A stretch of 64,000 nt of DNA from Platanthera guangdongensis (lineage: Eukaryota; Streptophyta; Magnoliopsida; Asparagales; Orchidaceae), in contig CM077159.1 in the NCBI GenBank assembly GCA_039583875.1, positions 106,293,295 to 106,357,294 on the forward strand, given 5' to 3'. Under the pieces are notes generated by a model. It did not search any database. It saw nothing but the letters and a program-made list of their open reading frames with translations, and was not told the origin of the DNA. Position 1 is the first letter of the stretch. Each line of letters begins with the position of its first letter. This document shows positions 1 through 9,284 of this stretch, one piece after another. A program made the position numbers and the translations under genes.

Positions 1-510
1 GCTTTGTCACAGCCAAGGCCCGCTTCCCTTGCACCCTTTTCATGTCCTTTTCCAGCGTGCATGCAGTGTCAACCAACACCTGGAAGCCTTGGTTCACAGA
101 ACTAGAGAGCAGGAATCGCAGCTCATCCCGCAATCCTTCATATAACCTATTCGTCTTCCTCTGCTCATCAGCAAAGATCGAACCCGCATACCGTCCCAAC
201 CTCGTGAACTCATTCAGGTAAGCCTCAACACTGCCTTCACCTTACGTCAGCCTTTGGAATTCGTTCTCCATGGCAATACGCTGTGCCGACGGGAGGTGCT
301 TAGCTAGGAAGAGTCGGGAGAATTCCTCCATCGACACTTGTGTTAACGGCCTTCCCGCTAAGTGATGCAACTCCATCTCGTCCCACCACAACCAAGCCTC
401 GCCTTCCAGCAAGAAGGTGGTCAAGGTGACCTTCTGATGTTCCTCTGTCCCGATCGCCGTCATTATCCGCTTGACGTGCAACAACCAATCTTCTGCCTGC
501 ATAGGAGATC
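1..510 (-). pseudogene. G1 gag, downstream part (capsid region), broken
   Basis: The minus-strand translation from about 505 down to 1 gives a Ty3/Gypsy capsid-type gag. It contains a Trp-rich segment (AWLWWDEM), a conserved F..LFLAKHLP stretch and an ENEFQRLT stretch. An in-frame TAA at 242-244 follows that stretch; the frame stays open to the window edge with typical gag residues such as VEAYLNEFTRLGRYAG, so the stop is probably a CAA-to-TAA change. The upstream half lies at 14168-14450, separated by the C1 insertion. The first residues of the longest apparent ORF here (511-577) belong to the C1 LTR, not to gag. Confidence 0.85.
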
Positions 511-1131
511 TGTTGGGTACATTGGTCAAATGTACCTGATTTGAAGAAGCCTCACCCAACTCAATGATATACATCATAATGTATTTGATGTATGTTTGAG
601 TTACTTGTGCAGGTTAAGAAATCACTGGACTGAAGCAAAAAGTTTCTAAGTCCATGTGTCGACACCCAGAGGGAAAGTGTCGACACTTAAGAAAGCTTTT
701 GTCGACACCCAGACAAGCAGTGTCGACACTTGGAGTCATTGTGTCGACACCTGGGATGCAGAGTCGACACCAGACAGAAAGTGTCGACACTTGGAGCTGT
801 GTCGACACTCAGTGAAAAAAAGTGCAGACAGAAAGTGTCGACACAAGGAGGTGTGTCGACACTCAGTGAAGCTGTGTCTACACCAGAAAGTGTTGACACT
901 TGGAGCTGTGTCGACACTCAGCAAAAGTCTGCAGAGTCTAAGTACAAGTGTCGACACTCAACACAATGTGTCGACACTATGCAGAAGAGTCAGCACTTGA
1001 AGTAAGTGTCGACACTCAACACAATGTGTCGACACTCAACAGAAGAGTCAGCATTTGAAGTATGTGTCGACACCCAGAACAATGTGTCGACACACAGCTG
1101 AAGACTCAACACTAGAAGAAAGTGTCGACAC
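511..1131 (+). repeat. C1 5' LTR, truncated
   Basis: This stretch aligns without gaps to 12061-12681 of the 3' LTR with four mismatches (near 699, 816, 893 and 1114). At 1132 the similarity stops, inside a copy of the GTGTCGACAC motif. About 1.48 kb of LTR, including the promoter, R and U5 seen in the 3' copy, is absent, as is the expected PBS. The break at a repeat copy suggests recombination between repeats. Confidence 0.9.
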
Positions 1132-1236
1132 TTATTGCCAGTGTCAACACATCTTCTTGTGTTGAAATTGCCACATATGTGTCGAGACATTATAAGTCAG
1201 TGTCGACACTTATTGCCAGTGTCGACACATTTTAAG
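657..1236. repeat. Array of GTGTCGACAC palindromes in the C1 5' LTR and leader
   Basis: The perfect 10-bp palindrome GTGTCGACAC (a SalI core) recurs about every 15-40 bp, each copy usually followed by a short variable stretch such as ttggag or tcag. Some copies show CpG decay (gtgttgacac near 891, gtgtcaacac near 1141). It continues past the LTR breakpoint into the leader to about 1236. The long apparent ORFs here are by-products of the repeat. Confidence 0.95.
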
Positions 1237-1380
1237 TTAGCTGTCCCGCCTGTTCATCTTCAAAATCAGAAAGGTATAAATAGGGTTCTGTCTTTGTTTG
1301 TCGACACGCTTTCAAAGTTTCGAGACCAAAACTCCTGTGTCGACACCTCTCTTTTCTCAAGAATAATTCTCCAAACCCTA
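1132..1380 (+). promoter_or_regulatory. Chimeric leader with TATA box upstream of the C1 ORF
   Basis: This segment is not in the C1 3' LTR. It holds a few more GTGTCGACAC copies, then TATAAATAG (1275-1283), then a pyrimidine-rich stretch and aaaccctaATG with the ATG at 1381, about 100 nt after the TATA. This resembles a normal plant core promoter plus 5' UTR. Either the original leader of this element carried its own promoter, or the segment was brought in when the LTR was truncated. Confidence 0.55.
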
Positions 1381-1744
1381 ATGGCTCCTAAGCTTGAGGA
1401 GAACGTTAACGAGGGCTATGAGCTAGTGCGCGGCGCGTTCGATGAAGCTGATCAAGAAATCAAGTCGGTGGTAACCCTACTCGCCAATTCTGGACTAGAA
1501 TACTTAGTTTCAGAACCAACAAAGATTTGGAAAAAGGAAGTTCTTGAATTCCTTAATGGAGCTGCTGTAGATGACTCTGGATATAGAATCAAATCCAGAG
1601 TTCATGGATCTAAAGTCAAGATTTCACCAAAAAGTCTGAGGAAGGTACTCCAGCTACCTAAAACACAAGATGAAGAAGAAGTAATTGCATCCAAGACCAG
1701 GGAAGCCCTTACCTGGTGTGGACTTGATCTAAAGATGAAGATAG
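1381..1744 (+). pseudogene. C1 long ORF, N-terminal part (cut by X)
   Basis: The ORF begins at an ATG at 1381 and runs 121 codons before X enters at 1745. The visible protein is charged and mainly helical-looking, with no motif I can name. With X and one TSD copy (gatag, 1740-1744 and 9280-9284) set aside, the frame matches that of the open frame from 9285, so the two parts were one ORF of about 946 codons. The insertion itself truncates it after a few X-derived codons. I do not recognise a family with confidence; long ORFs of unknown role are known from large non-autonomous plant LTR elements. Confidence 0.75.
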
Positions 1745-1992
1745 TGTTGATGCGCGAAAACGGCACCGGGGGGACAGCTATCACCGAGGGGGTGATTGGG
1801 CCTCACAGGCTAGGTGAGGAGGAAGGAGAAGGTTGCGGAGGAAGGGAGAGGCTTGAGAGAAGAGGCGAGCCTTGATCAACAGAGAGGGTTGATCAAGAGG
1901 GGAAGAGGAGGGAGACCGAGAACGGTCGAGAAGAAAGTAATCGCAACGGTTGCACTTGCAGGTTGAAAGCCGAGGAGAGCTGAGCTGAGCTG

Positions 1993-2130
1993 AGGGCAAG
2001 GCTTGCTGAGCAGAGGAGCAAGGCTTGCTGAGCAGAGGAGCAAGGCTTGCTGAGCAGAGGAGAGAAGGCTTGCTGAGTAGAGGAGCAAGGCTTGCTGAGT
2101 AGAGGAGCAAGGCTTGCTCAGCAGAGGAGA
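1993..2130. repeat. 22-bp tandem repeat in X LTR
   Basis: About six copies of a unit like gcaaggcttgctgagcagag, with some units shortened. The matching block in the other LTR (about 7645-7765) has about five copies. Both LTRs start identical at insertion, so this difference records repeat-number change since then. Confidence 0.9.
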
Positions 2131-2714
2131 GAAGAGGGGGCCGCTAGCAGCGGCAACAACACACTTCGCCCGTCGCGGCCTAAATGCCACTCCTGCGACG
2201 GGCTTTCCTTTTATTAAAAGCTAGAGGTTACAAGCTTACAAGTACTCCTTTACAACAAATCAATAAAAGGGGTACAAGGAGAAGCTGGCGGCTAAGAGAG
2301 AAGAAGTTGCCAGAAATCAGAGGAGAGAAGCTGCCAGAGACTAAGTAAAATAGTCTGCTAGCTGCTGGAGGACTGGGAAACTGAGTCTGCAGAGTCTGCT
2401 GGAAAGCTGCTGAAGAGCTGTGGAGGACTGCGCGGACAGGAAACTGAGTCCGCTGAGCTTGCTGGAGAGGTGATGACGGACTGGAAAACGGAGTCCGCAG
2501 GGGCAGCTGGCAAGACTTGTCTCCACCACCAGGATCCAGGATCCAGCCTCCAGGAATGAGAGGCTTCAGGGGGTATTTATAGGCCCAGGGAAGTTCTTGA
2601 AGAAGCGGGGCCCAGTGACATCAGCATGACGACCTGCGCGGACTCCGCGGACTGAGATTTTGCATCCGCCACTGTTGACTGAGGAAGCAAGCGGAAGGAG
2701 GCTCCTGGAGAGAA

Positions 2715-3265
2715 CTGGAGGCCACCCCTGGCGGGCGACCTGGGCGGACTCCGGGAGGAGTCCGCCATGCAGGCCGGAGGCCGCCCCCTAGCGGGCGGCC
2801 TGGGCGGACTCCAGGGGGAGTCCGCCCGGCAGGGCCTGGCCGCCCCCTTGCGGGCGGCCTGGGCGGACTCCGGGGGGAGTCCGCCCGGCTGGGCGCCGGG
2901 GCCGCCCCCTAGCGGGCGGCCTGGGCGGACTCCAGGGGGAGTCCGCCCGGCGGGCCTGGCCGCCCCCTTACGGGCGGCCTGGGCGGACTCCGGGGGGAGT
3001 CCGCCCGGCTGGTCGCCGGGGCCGCCCCCTAGCGGGCGGCCTGGGCGGACTCCAGGGGGAGTCCGCCCGGCGGGCCTGGCCGCCCCCTTGCGGGCGGCCT
3101 GGGCGGACTCCAGGGGGAGTCCGCCCGGCTGGCGGGCAGAGGCCGCCCCGGGTGGGCGGCCTCGGCGGACGGCGGCAGGAGGCCGCCGCCTCTCGGGCAG
3201 CAGGGAGGTCGCCCCTGGTGGGCGACCCCGACGGATGGCGGCAGGAGACTGCCGCTCCTTGGGCT
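2715..3265. repeat. GC-rich palindromic tandem repeats in X 3' LTR
   Basis: The repeat unit is roughly 120 bp. Each unit carries inverted arms GGGCGGACTCC and GGAGTCCGCCC around a short purine spacer, and GGCCGCCC with GGGCGGCC around cctagc. The block is extremely GC- and CpG-rich. Long proline/glycine/arginine-rich apparent ORFs on both strands come from this composition. Confidence 0.93.
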
Positions 3266-3819
3266 GATTAGGAGGTCGCTCCCGGTGGTGCTGTTGGCGA
3301 ACTCCTGCAAGGAAAAGCACTGCACGATTAGCGGACCTAACCGCATGTCCCGCGAGGGTGAGCCATGGGAACAGCCCGCCGTCCCGCAGGGCGCGCGGTT
3401 GCTAGGAAACCTAGGCGGACAGGGAAAACTGTCCGCATACGCGGGGACTTGTCGCGATTGAAATGGAGAACCTAAGGGTCGCGACTAGCCAGCTGGCCAC
3501 CTTGGGAAGGATCGCCGATTTCTGGGTTAACATAATCCCCGCACTTTTTTAAGTTCCGAAGGGAACTTCGAAAAAGTTGGAGACCCACGAAAATCGTGAT
3601 CCACCCCAAAGGAAAGAGAGGGGGAAGCAAGGAGAGATAGAACCTGAAGCCTCTCCTTACAAGCTTGGTGTTTCCTGTTTTATTTTCCTGCAAGAGGAAA
3701 ATTAAGGGTAACCACGTATGAGTGGTACATCGAGCGTGTACCTGAGTTTGATTTTGCAAAACGAAGAAGGCGCTTCTCCTGTAAAGTTCTGCAAAACAAT
3801 AGTGAGGGAAAACAGAAAG

Positions 3820-4330
3820 ACATAATAACTTGCAAGTACCTGATAGAGGCTTGCAAGCACCTGTCATTCTCTACAAAAAGAGAAGGGAAAAGAGTATACA
3901 AGGACAGAAAAAATGAGTTACAAGTACCTGGAAGGAACTTGCAAATCTTTGGTGGTCTCTGCGAGAGAAGAGTTAAGAGTATGCATAGTACATGAAAGTA
4001 ACTTGCAAGTACCTGATTGAAGCTTGCAAGTGTTTGTGACTTCTGCAAGAAGAGAGTTAGAGGCAGATATTGTATATAGAGATAAGCTGCAAGTACCTGA
4101 ATGACTTGCAGATGTCTGCTAACCACTGCAAAGTGAAGAGTAAGCAGCAGAGATAAAATAATGATTTAAACTGCAAGTACCTGAATGAGGTTTGCAGGTG
4201 TCTGTTGTTCTCTACAAAGAGAAAAGTTAGAAGCAGACAATTTGCATATGAATGGAGCTTGCAAGTACCTGTGGAGAAGGCTTGTAAGGGTTTGATAACC
4301 TCTGTGAGGAGAGAGATTAGAAGCAAATAA
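3820..4330. repeat. About 100-bp tandem repeats in X interior
   Basis: Five to six diverged copies share the core cttgcaagtacctg, then a second ttgcaa element about 20 bp later, then a ctctgcgagaagag-like segment. The period is roughly 90-105 bp. Plus-strand copies of the core are seen near 3830, 3920, 4000, 4090, 4170 and 4258. Confidence 0.8.
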
Positions 4331-4676
4331 GACGCGAGGATAATCGCACCAGAACCATACCAAAAATGTTGATATGACTCGATTAATGTTTGACGCCATT
4401 AGACTTTGGCAAGAATAATGAGTAGCTCTGTGAATCTCCATATGATAGAGCTTGAGCAGACAAAGTATATGAGGTGATCATAAGCAAGGTGATTGCTGGA
4501 AATCTTTTTGAGATAACCCATGAAGGTTGATGAGATAGGGTCGATATGACCAGGTAGCAAGAGAAATGCCCGATGAACATTATCATGAAGTCCAGATTAA
4601 TGAATCGAGCACTAGCTGTTGACATGGCTGGAAATCCTTTTGGCAGGTTGGATTAACCTGTTCACCTGTGAAAGGA

Positions 4677-4990
4677 GGGAAGAGAGAAAAGGAGGTCTGT
4701 ACCCGGAATGACTAAAGATGGTTGAATGCTGCCACAGGTGTTCCCCGTGGGCCTTATGCATCACTTGCCCGAAAAATCATCCCGAGCACAGTCCTACTCA
4801 AAGCGGGCTGGCCGCGCATCCTCAAGGAGGGGGGAAAAGGAAAAAGAGGTCCATGTTCGGAATGACTAAGGAGGGTTGAATGCTGCCACAGGTGTTCCCC
4901 GTGGGACTTATGCATCACTTGCCCGAAAAATCATTCCGAGCATGATCCTGCTCAAAGAGGGCTGGCCGCGCATCCTCAAGTAGGGCACAA
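4677..4990. repeat. Two-copy tandem duplication of about 157 bp in X interior
   Basis: The segments 4677-4831 and 4832-4990 align over their length. They share gaatgctgccacaggtgttc, tgcatcacttgcccgaaaaa and ggctggccgcgcatcctcaa. They differ at scattered sites, so the duplication is older than the X insertion. Confidence 0.85.
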
Positions 4991-5676
4991 AAGAGGAAAG
5001 CAAGGGAAAGGTCCTGAGAAGGACCGCTCTCTCGCCTTGGGTACAAGCATCACTGATCAACGAGACGGGTTGCGCCAAGAGGCCTATCTTGTCTGTGTAT
5101 TGATCAGTGGAGTTGCGAACCCGAGAAGGCACGGATCGAGGATACCGGAGAGTGCTTCGGCCACCACAGTTGAAGGATGAGCAAAGAGACAAGGCTACGC
5201 TTGATCGCCATTGCTTGTCCAGCGAAGATCATCCTAACCGTAGTGTATCCTATAGGACGCACAACAGAGCTAACACATGGGGCTCCCCTAGCACACACTC
5301 TGTGTCAGATGTTGGCTAGGATCCTAAGTCTGAAGCCCATAATCGTAGAATGAACTGCTCCCACTACACACATGGGTATACTCCCGCCATGTGTGGTCGA
5401 AGCGGTAGTGCGAGAACAAACTACGGAGGGAACGTTTCAGACTCGGCGAAATCTCATTGGCGTAACAATCCTAAGAGAGGGAGAAGAGAGGAAGGAGCAA
5501 CACAAGAAGGGAACTGTGTCAGTACGAGATCCCTGAATAAAAGCTTTGCTGGAAAGTAAGTAAAGAACACTGAGAAGTGTTGTAATGAAAATGTTTGAAA
5601 AGGAGAGAGAGTAAGGGTTGAGATAACCCCTGTAGGTTGCAAGGAGCTTCGGAGGACTGTGAAGTCCATCGCTAGC

Positions 5677-7325
5677 TTAGAATAGCCTTCCCAGTATACC
5701 CTCGTCATTGGCATCGAAGCATTTGACGGTTGGGTGAACAACGAGGAGAGGAGGCTCTTCGACGTGGTTCACTCCTCTTGAGGAGCAAGGAGCGTCTAAA
5801 ATTTCTTTGCCCTTTGAAGTTGATGGATCAGGGCGATCTTCTTTAGGAAGCAAGTCATGCATCTTGCCTTGCCGGATCATCCTTTGCACAAGCTGGCGGA
5901 ATGCTCGGCAGTCTTCTGTTCGATGGCCTGACTCTTTGTGGAATTCACAATAAGGCTCTGAGTTTCTAGACCTCTGATCGGTCGGCCGATAGGGCTTCTT
6001 GTAGCTTGCCCTATCTTTCATGATCTGGACTACTTCTTGCACGACGTCGTCGAGATCAGAATCATGCAAGTCATCGTCTTGCTCTTGTTGAACAGCTGCT
6101 GTTTGAGAATGAGCTAGCGGCAGCAATGAGTCTTGAGCACCACAGCTCGGGAAGGAGTATCGCTGGCGATGAAGCCTTCTCTCCTTCCTTGAGTAAGTTG
6201 GGGCGTGATTGCGAGGAGACCTTGGAGGATGCTTGCGGGAGGGATCCTCCTCGGATAGAAGTTTGGATACGAAGCCTGGATTGCTCTTTTCGCCTCGGAT
6301 GTATGAGTTGGCCAGAACAATTAACTCTTGGTATGTCCTTGGAGCACGGACGTTAGCTTCAAATTTGAGAGGCCCTTCACGAAGACCGTGGATAAGAGCC
6401 ACTCGGTACATCTCTTGATCAGTAACTTCGATGTCCAAAATCTCTCTTTGGAATCGATCAACAAACTGAGACCAAGTCTCATTTCCGCGCTGCTTGATCT
6501 CAAAGAGGGCTTCAGGACCGCCCTTTCTCTTAGTTGACGTAGAGAATCTGAGAAGAAACTCCCTTCGAAGTTCAAGGAAGGAAGCGATGGAGTGAGGACG
6601 GAGGCCATAGAACCAGTCCCTCACTTGCCCATCAAAAGAGGTAACAAGAAGCTTGCACTTGGTTGCATCTGAAAGAGTCTTGAGAGCAACGGCTGACTCA
6701 AAAGCTTGGAGGTGCTTTACTGGATCTGTATCTCCAGTGTAGGTTGGTAGTCGAGGCTCTCTGAAGTTTGCTGGAGTTGGCTCATGGCGGACACTCTCCG
6801 CGAATGGTGAAGGCTCTTCTTGCTCTCCTACAGCATAGGGAAAGAAAGGAGCATAAGCTGCAGCTGCAAAAGGAGCATGAGGATAAAGGAAAAGTTGCTG
6901 CAGGAGGAGCAGGGGCAGGAGATGAAGGGTAGGGATGACTTCCCTGAAAGTTGAGAACTCTAGCTGGACTTCCCCGGGCTGCTTCCCGGAAGAAGTTATG
7001 GCGAGCAGCGAACTCTTCATCTTGAGTCCGCAAAGGAGCTGCAGGCCCTTGCGGAAAGGTTGGAGTGTACGGGGGATAGAACGACGGACAAGCTTGAGAG
7101 TAAGCTTGCTGACGCTCTGCTGTTGGTGTTGGGTTGATTGGAGCAGCTGGAGCAGATGCTGGATGAGCGTCCAATCGATGCGTTATAGCAGTAAGAACTT
7201 TGTTGATAGCTTGGAACTGTTGAGCATTCTCTCGACGCGACTGCTCAAAGGCTTCCCAGAGAGGATCTTCACTGGGACTTGGAGCATGGTTCTCGGCTGA
7301 CTGATGGTCTGATATGATTAGCTGT
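5677..7325 (-). pseudogene. X gag, Tat-like, frameshifted
   Basis: On the minus strand one open frame runs from about 7325 to 6895 with no clear ATG; it encodes a proline-rich N-terminal part. A second frame from about 6910 to 5677 carries the capsid, with LPTYTGDTDPVKHLQAF, a W-containing central region and HGLREGPLKFE. A zinc-finger-like CEFHKESGHRTEDC (spacing C-x2-H-x4-H-x4-C) lies near codons 360-373 of the 447-codon frame; this form is typical of Tat/Ogre gag. Moving between the two frames needs one frameshift near 6900. The gag ends at a stop at 5677 and is not followed by pol. Confidence 0.8.
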
Positions 7326-7375
7326 TGCTTTCACTGCCTGTTCTGATCTGAAGGTTTGCGCGCGAGCTGTTCGGG

Positions 7376-7393
7376 TCCACGCTCACCGCACCA
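7376..7393 (-). other. X primer-binding site
   Basis: Two bases inside the 5' LTR end on the minus strand, the sequence TGGTGCGGTGAGCG begins, with the obligatory TGG that pairs with a tRNA CCA end. I did not identify the tRNA. Its position confirms that X runs on the minus strand. Confidence 0.65.
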
Positions 7394-7395
7394 AA

Positions 7396-9279
7396 TGTTG
7401 ATGCGCGAAAACGGCACCGGGGGCACAGCTATCACCGAGGGGGTGATTGGGCCTCACAGGCTAGGTGAGGAGGAAGGAGAAGGTTGCGGAGGAAGGGAGA
7501 GGCTTGAGAGAAGAGGCGAGCCTTGATCAACAGAGAGGGTTGATCAAGAGGGGAAGAGGAGGGAGACCGGGAACGGTCGAGCAGACAGTAATCGCAACGG
7601 TTGCACTTGCAGGTTGAAAGCCGAGGAGAGCTGAGCTGAGCTGAGGGCAAGGCTTGCTGAGCAGAGGAGCAAGGCTTGCTGAGCAGAGGAGAGAAGGCTT
7701 GCTGAGCAGAGGAGCAAGGCTTGCTGAGCAGAGGAGCAAGGCTTGCTGAGCAGAGGAGAGAAGAGGGGGCCGCTAGCAGCGGCAACAACACACTTCGCCC
7801 GTCGCGGCCTAAATGCCACTCCTGCGACGGGCTTTCCTTTTATTAAAAGCTAGAGGTTACAAGCTTACAAGTACTCCTTTACAACAAATCAATAAAAGGG
7901 GTACAAGGAGAAACTGGCGGCTAAGAGAGAAGAAGTTGCCAGAAAGCAGAGGAGAGAAGCTGCCAGAGACTAAGTAAAATAGTCTGCTAGCTGCTGGAGG
8001 ACTGGGAAACTGAGTCTGCAGAGTCTGCTGGAAAGCTGCTGAAGAGCTGTGGAGGACTGCGCGGACAGGAAACTGAGTCCGCTGAGCTTGCTGGAGAGGT
8101 GATGACGGACTGGAAAACGGAGTCCGCAGGGGCAACTGGCAAGACTTGTCTCCACCACCAGGATCCAGGATCCAGCCTCCAGGAATGAGAGGCTTCAGGG
8201 GGTATTTATAGGCCCAGGGAAGTTCTTGAAGAAGCGGGGCCCAGTGACATCAGCATGACGACCTGCGCGGACTCCGCGGACTGAGATTTTGCGTCCGCCA
8301 CTGTTGACTGAGGAAGCAAGCGGAAGGAGGCTCCTGGAGAGAACTGGAGGCCACCCTGGCGGGCGACCTGGGCGGACTCCGGGAGGAGTCCGCCCTGCAG
8401 GCCGGAGGCCGCCCCCTAGCGGGCGGCCTGGGCGGACTCCAGGGGGAGTCCGCCCGGCAGGGCCTGGCCGCCCCCTTGCGGGCGGCCTGGGCGGACTCCG
8501 GGGGGAGTCCGCCCGGCTGGGAGCCGGGGCCGCCCCCTAGCGGGCGGCCTGGGCGGACTCCAGGGGGAGTCCGCCCGGCGGGCCTGGCCGCCCCCTTGCG
8601 GGCGGCCTGGGCGGACTCCAGGGGGAGTCCGCCCGGCTGGTCGCCGGGGCCGCCCCCTAGCGGGCGGCCTGGGCGGACTCCAGGGGGAGTCCGCTCGGCG
8701 GGCCTGGCCGCCCCTTGCGGGCGGCCTGGGCGGACTCCGGGGGGAGTCCGCCCGGCTGGTCGCCGGGGCCGCCCCCTAGCGGGCGGCCTGGGCGGACTCC
8801 AGGGGGAGTCCGCCCGGCGGGCCTGGCCGCCCCCTTGCGGGCGGCCTGGGCGGACTCCAGGGGGAGTCCGCCCGGCTGGCGGGCAGAGGCCGCCCCGGGT
8901 GGGCGGCCTCGGCGGACGGCGGCAGGAGGCCGCCGCCTCTCGGGCAGCAGGGAGGTCGCCCCTGGTGGGCGACCCCGACGGATGGCGGCAGGAGACTGTC
9001 GCTCCTTGGGCTGATTAGGAGGTCGCTCCCGGTGGTGCTGTTGGCGAACTCCTGCAAGGAAAAGCACTGCACGATTAGCGGACCTAACCGCATGTCCCGC
9101 GAGGGTGAGCCATGGGAACAGCCCGCCATCCCGCAGGGCGCGCGGTTGCTAGGAAACCTAGGCGGACAGGGAAAACTGTCCGCATACGCGGGGACTTGTC
9201 GCGATCGAAATGGAGAACCTAAGGGTCGCGACTAGCCAGCTGGCCACCTTGGGAAGGATCGCCGATTTCTGGGTTAACA
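7396..9279 (-). repeat. X 5' LTR
   Basis: This is the second LTR copy, 1884 bp, with its minus-strand TATA box at 8202-8212. Compared with 1745-3532 it has extra GC-rich repeat sequence and one fewer 22-bp repeat; otherwise only scattered substitutions are seen. It is followed by TSD gatag at 9280-9284. Confidence 0.93.
8350..9020. repeat. GC-rich palindromic tandem repeats in X 5' LTR
   Basis: This is the same palindromic unit as in 2715-3265, with more copies. Inverted GGGCGGACTCC and GGAGTCCGCCC arms recur roughly every 60 bp in alternating versions (cag or cgg in the spacer). Confidence 0.93.
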
Positions 9280-9284
9280 GATAG

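Larger units (their letters stand above)
1745..3532 (-). repeat. X 3' LTR
   Basis: It is nearly identical to 7396-9279 but about 96 bp shorter, mainly from different copy numbers of its internal repeats. On the minus strand a TATAAATA lies at 2573-2583 (plus-strand gtatttatagg). The LTR contains a GC-rich palindromic repeat block (2715-3265) and a 22-bp repeat block (1993-2130). Confidence 0.93.
3533..5676 (-). other. X non-coding interior between gag and 3' LTR
   Basis: No reading frame here resembles a known domain on either strand. On the minus strand the purine-containing GTGCGGGGATTA lies directly next to the 3' LTR (3533-3544) and is the likely PPT. The rest holds two tandem repeat blocks (listed separately) and unique sequence. 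In an autonomous relative this position would hold pol. Confidence 0.7.
1745..9279 (-). mobile_element. X: gag-only Ty3/Gypsy (Tat-like) derivative, minus strand
   Basis: Two long direct repeats, 1745-3532 and 7396-9279, bound a 3.86-kb interior. On the minus strand the LTR starts TGTTAACCCAG and ends CATCAACA. TSD gatag is perfect on both sides. The interior has a Tat-like gag near the 5' LTR, then about 2.1 kb of non-coding repeats, and no protease, RT, RNase H or integrase. It therefore resembles the gag-bearing, pol-less elements called TR-GAG. It inserted into the long ORF of C1. Confidence 0.92.

Noticed and set aside
656..1005. Overlapping ORFs on both strands in the GTGTCGACAC array (and again at 12206-12555)
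   Set aside because: They arise because the palindromic repeat lacks stops in several frames. The peptides are repeated VDT/CRH strings with no domain.
2577..3320. Proline/arginine/glycine-rich ORFs, collagen-like, on both strands
   Set aside because: By-products of the GC-rich LTR repeat; present in all frames and in both LTRs.
7376..7393. Naming the tRNA primer of X
   Set aside because: The TGG start is clear, but I could not match the following bases to a particular plant tRNA from memory with confidence.
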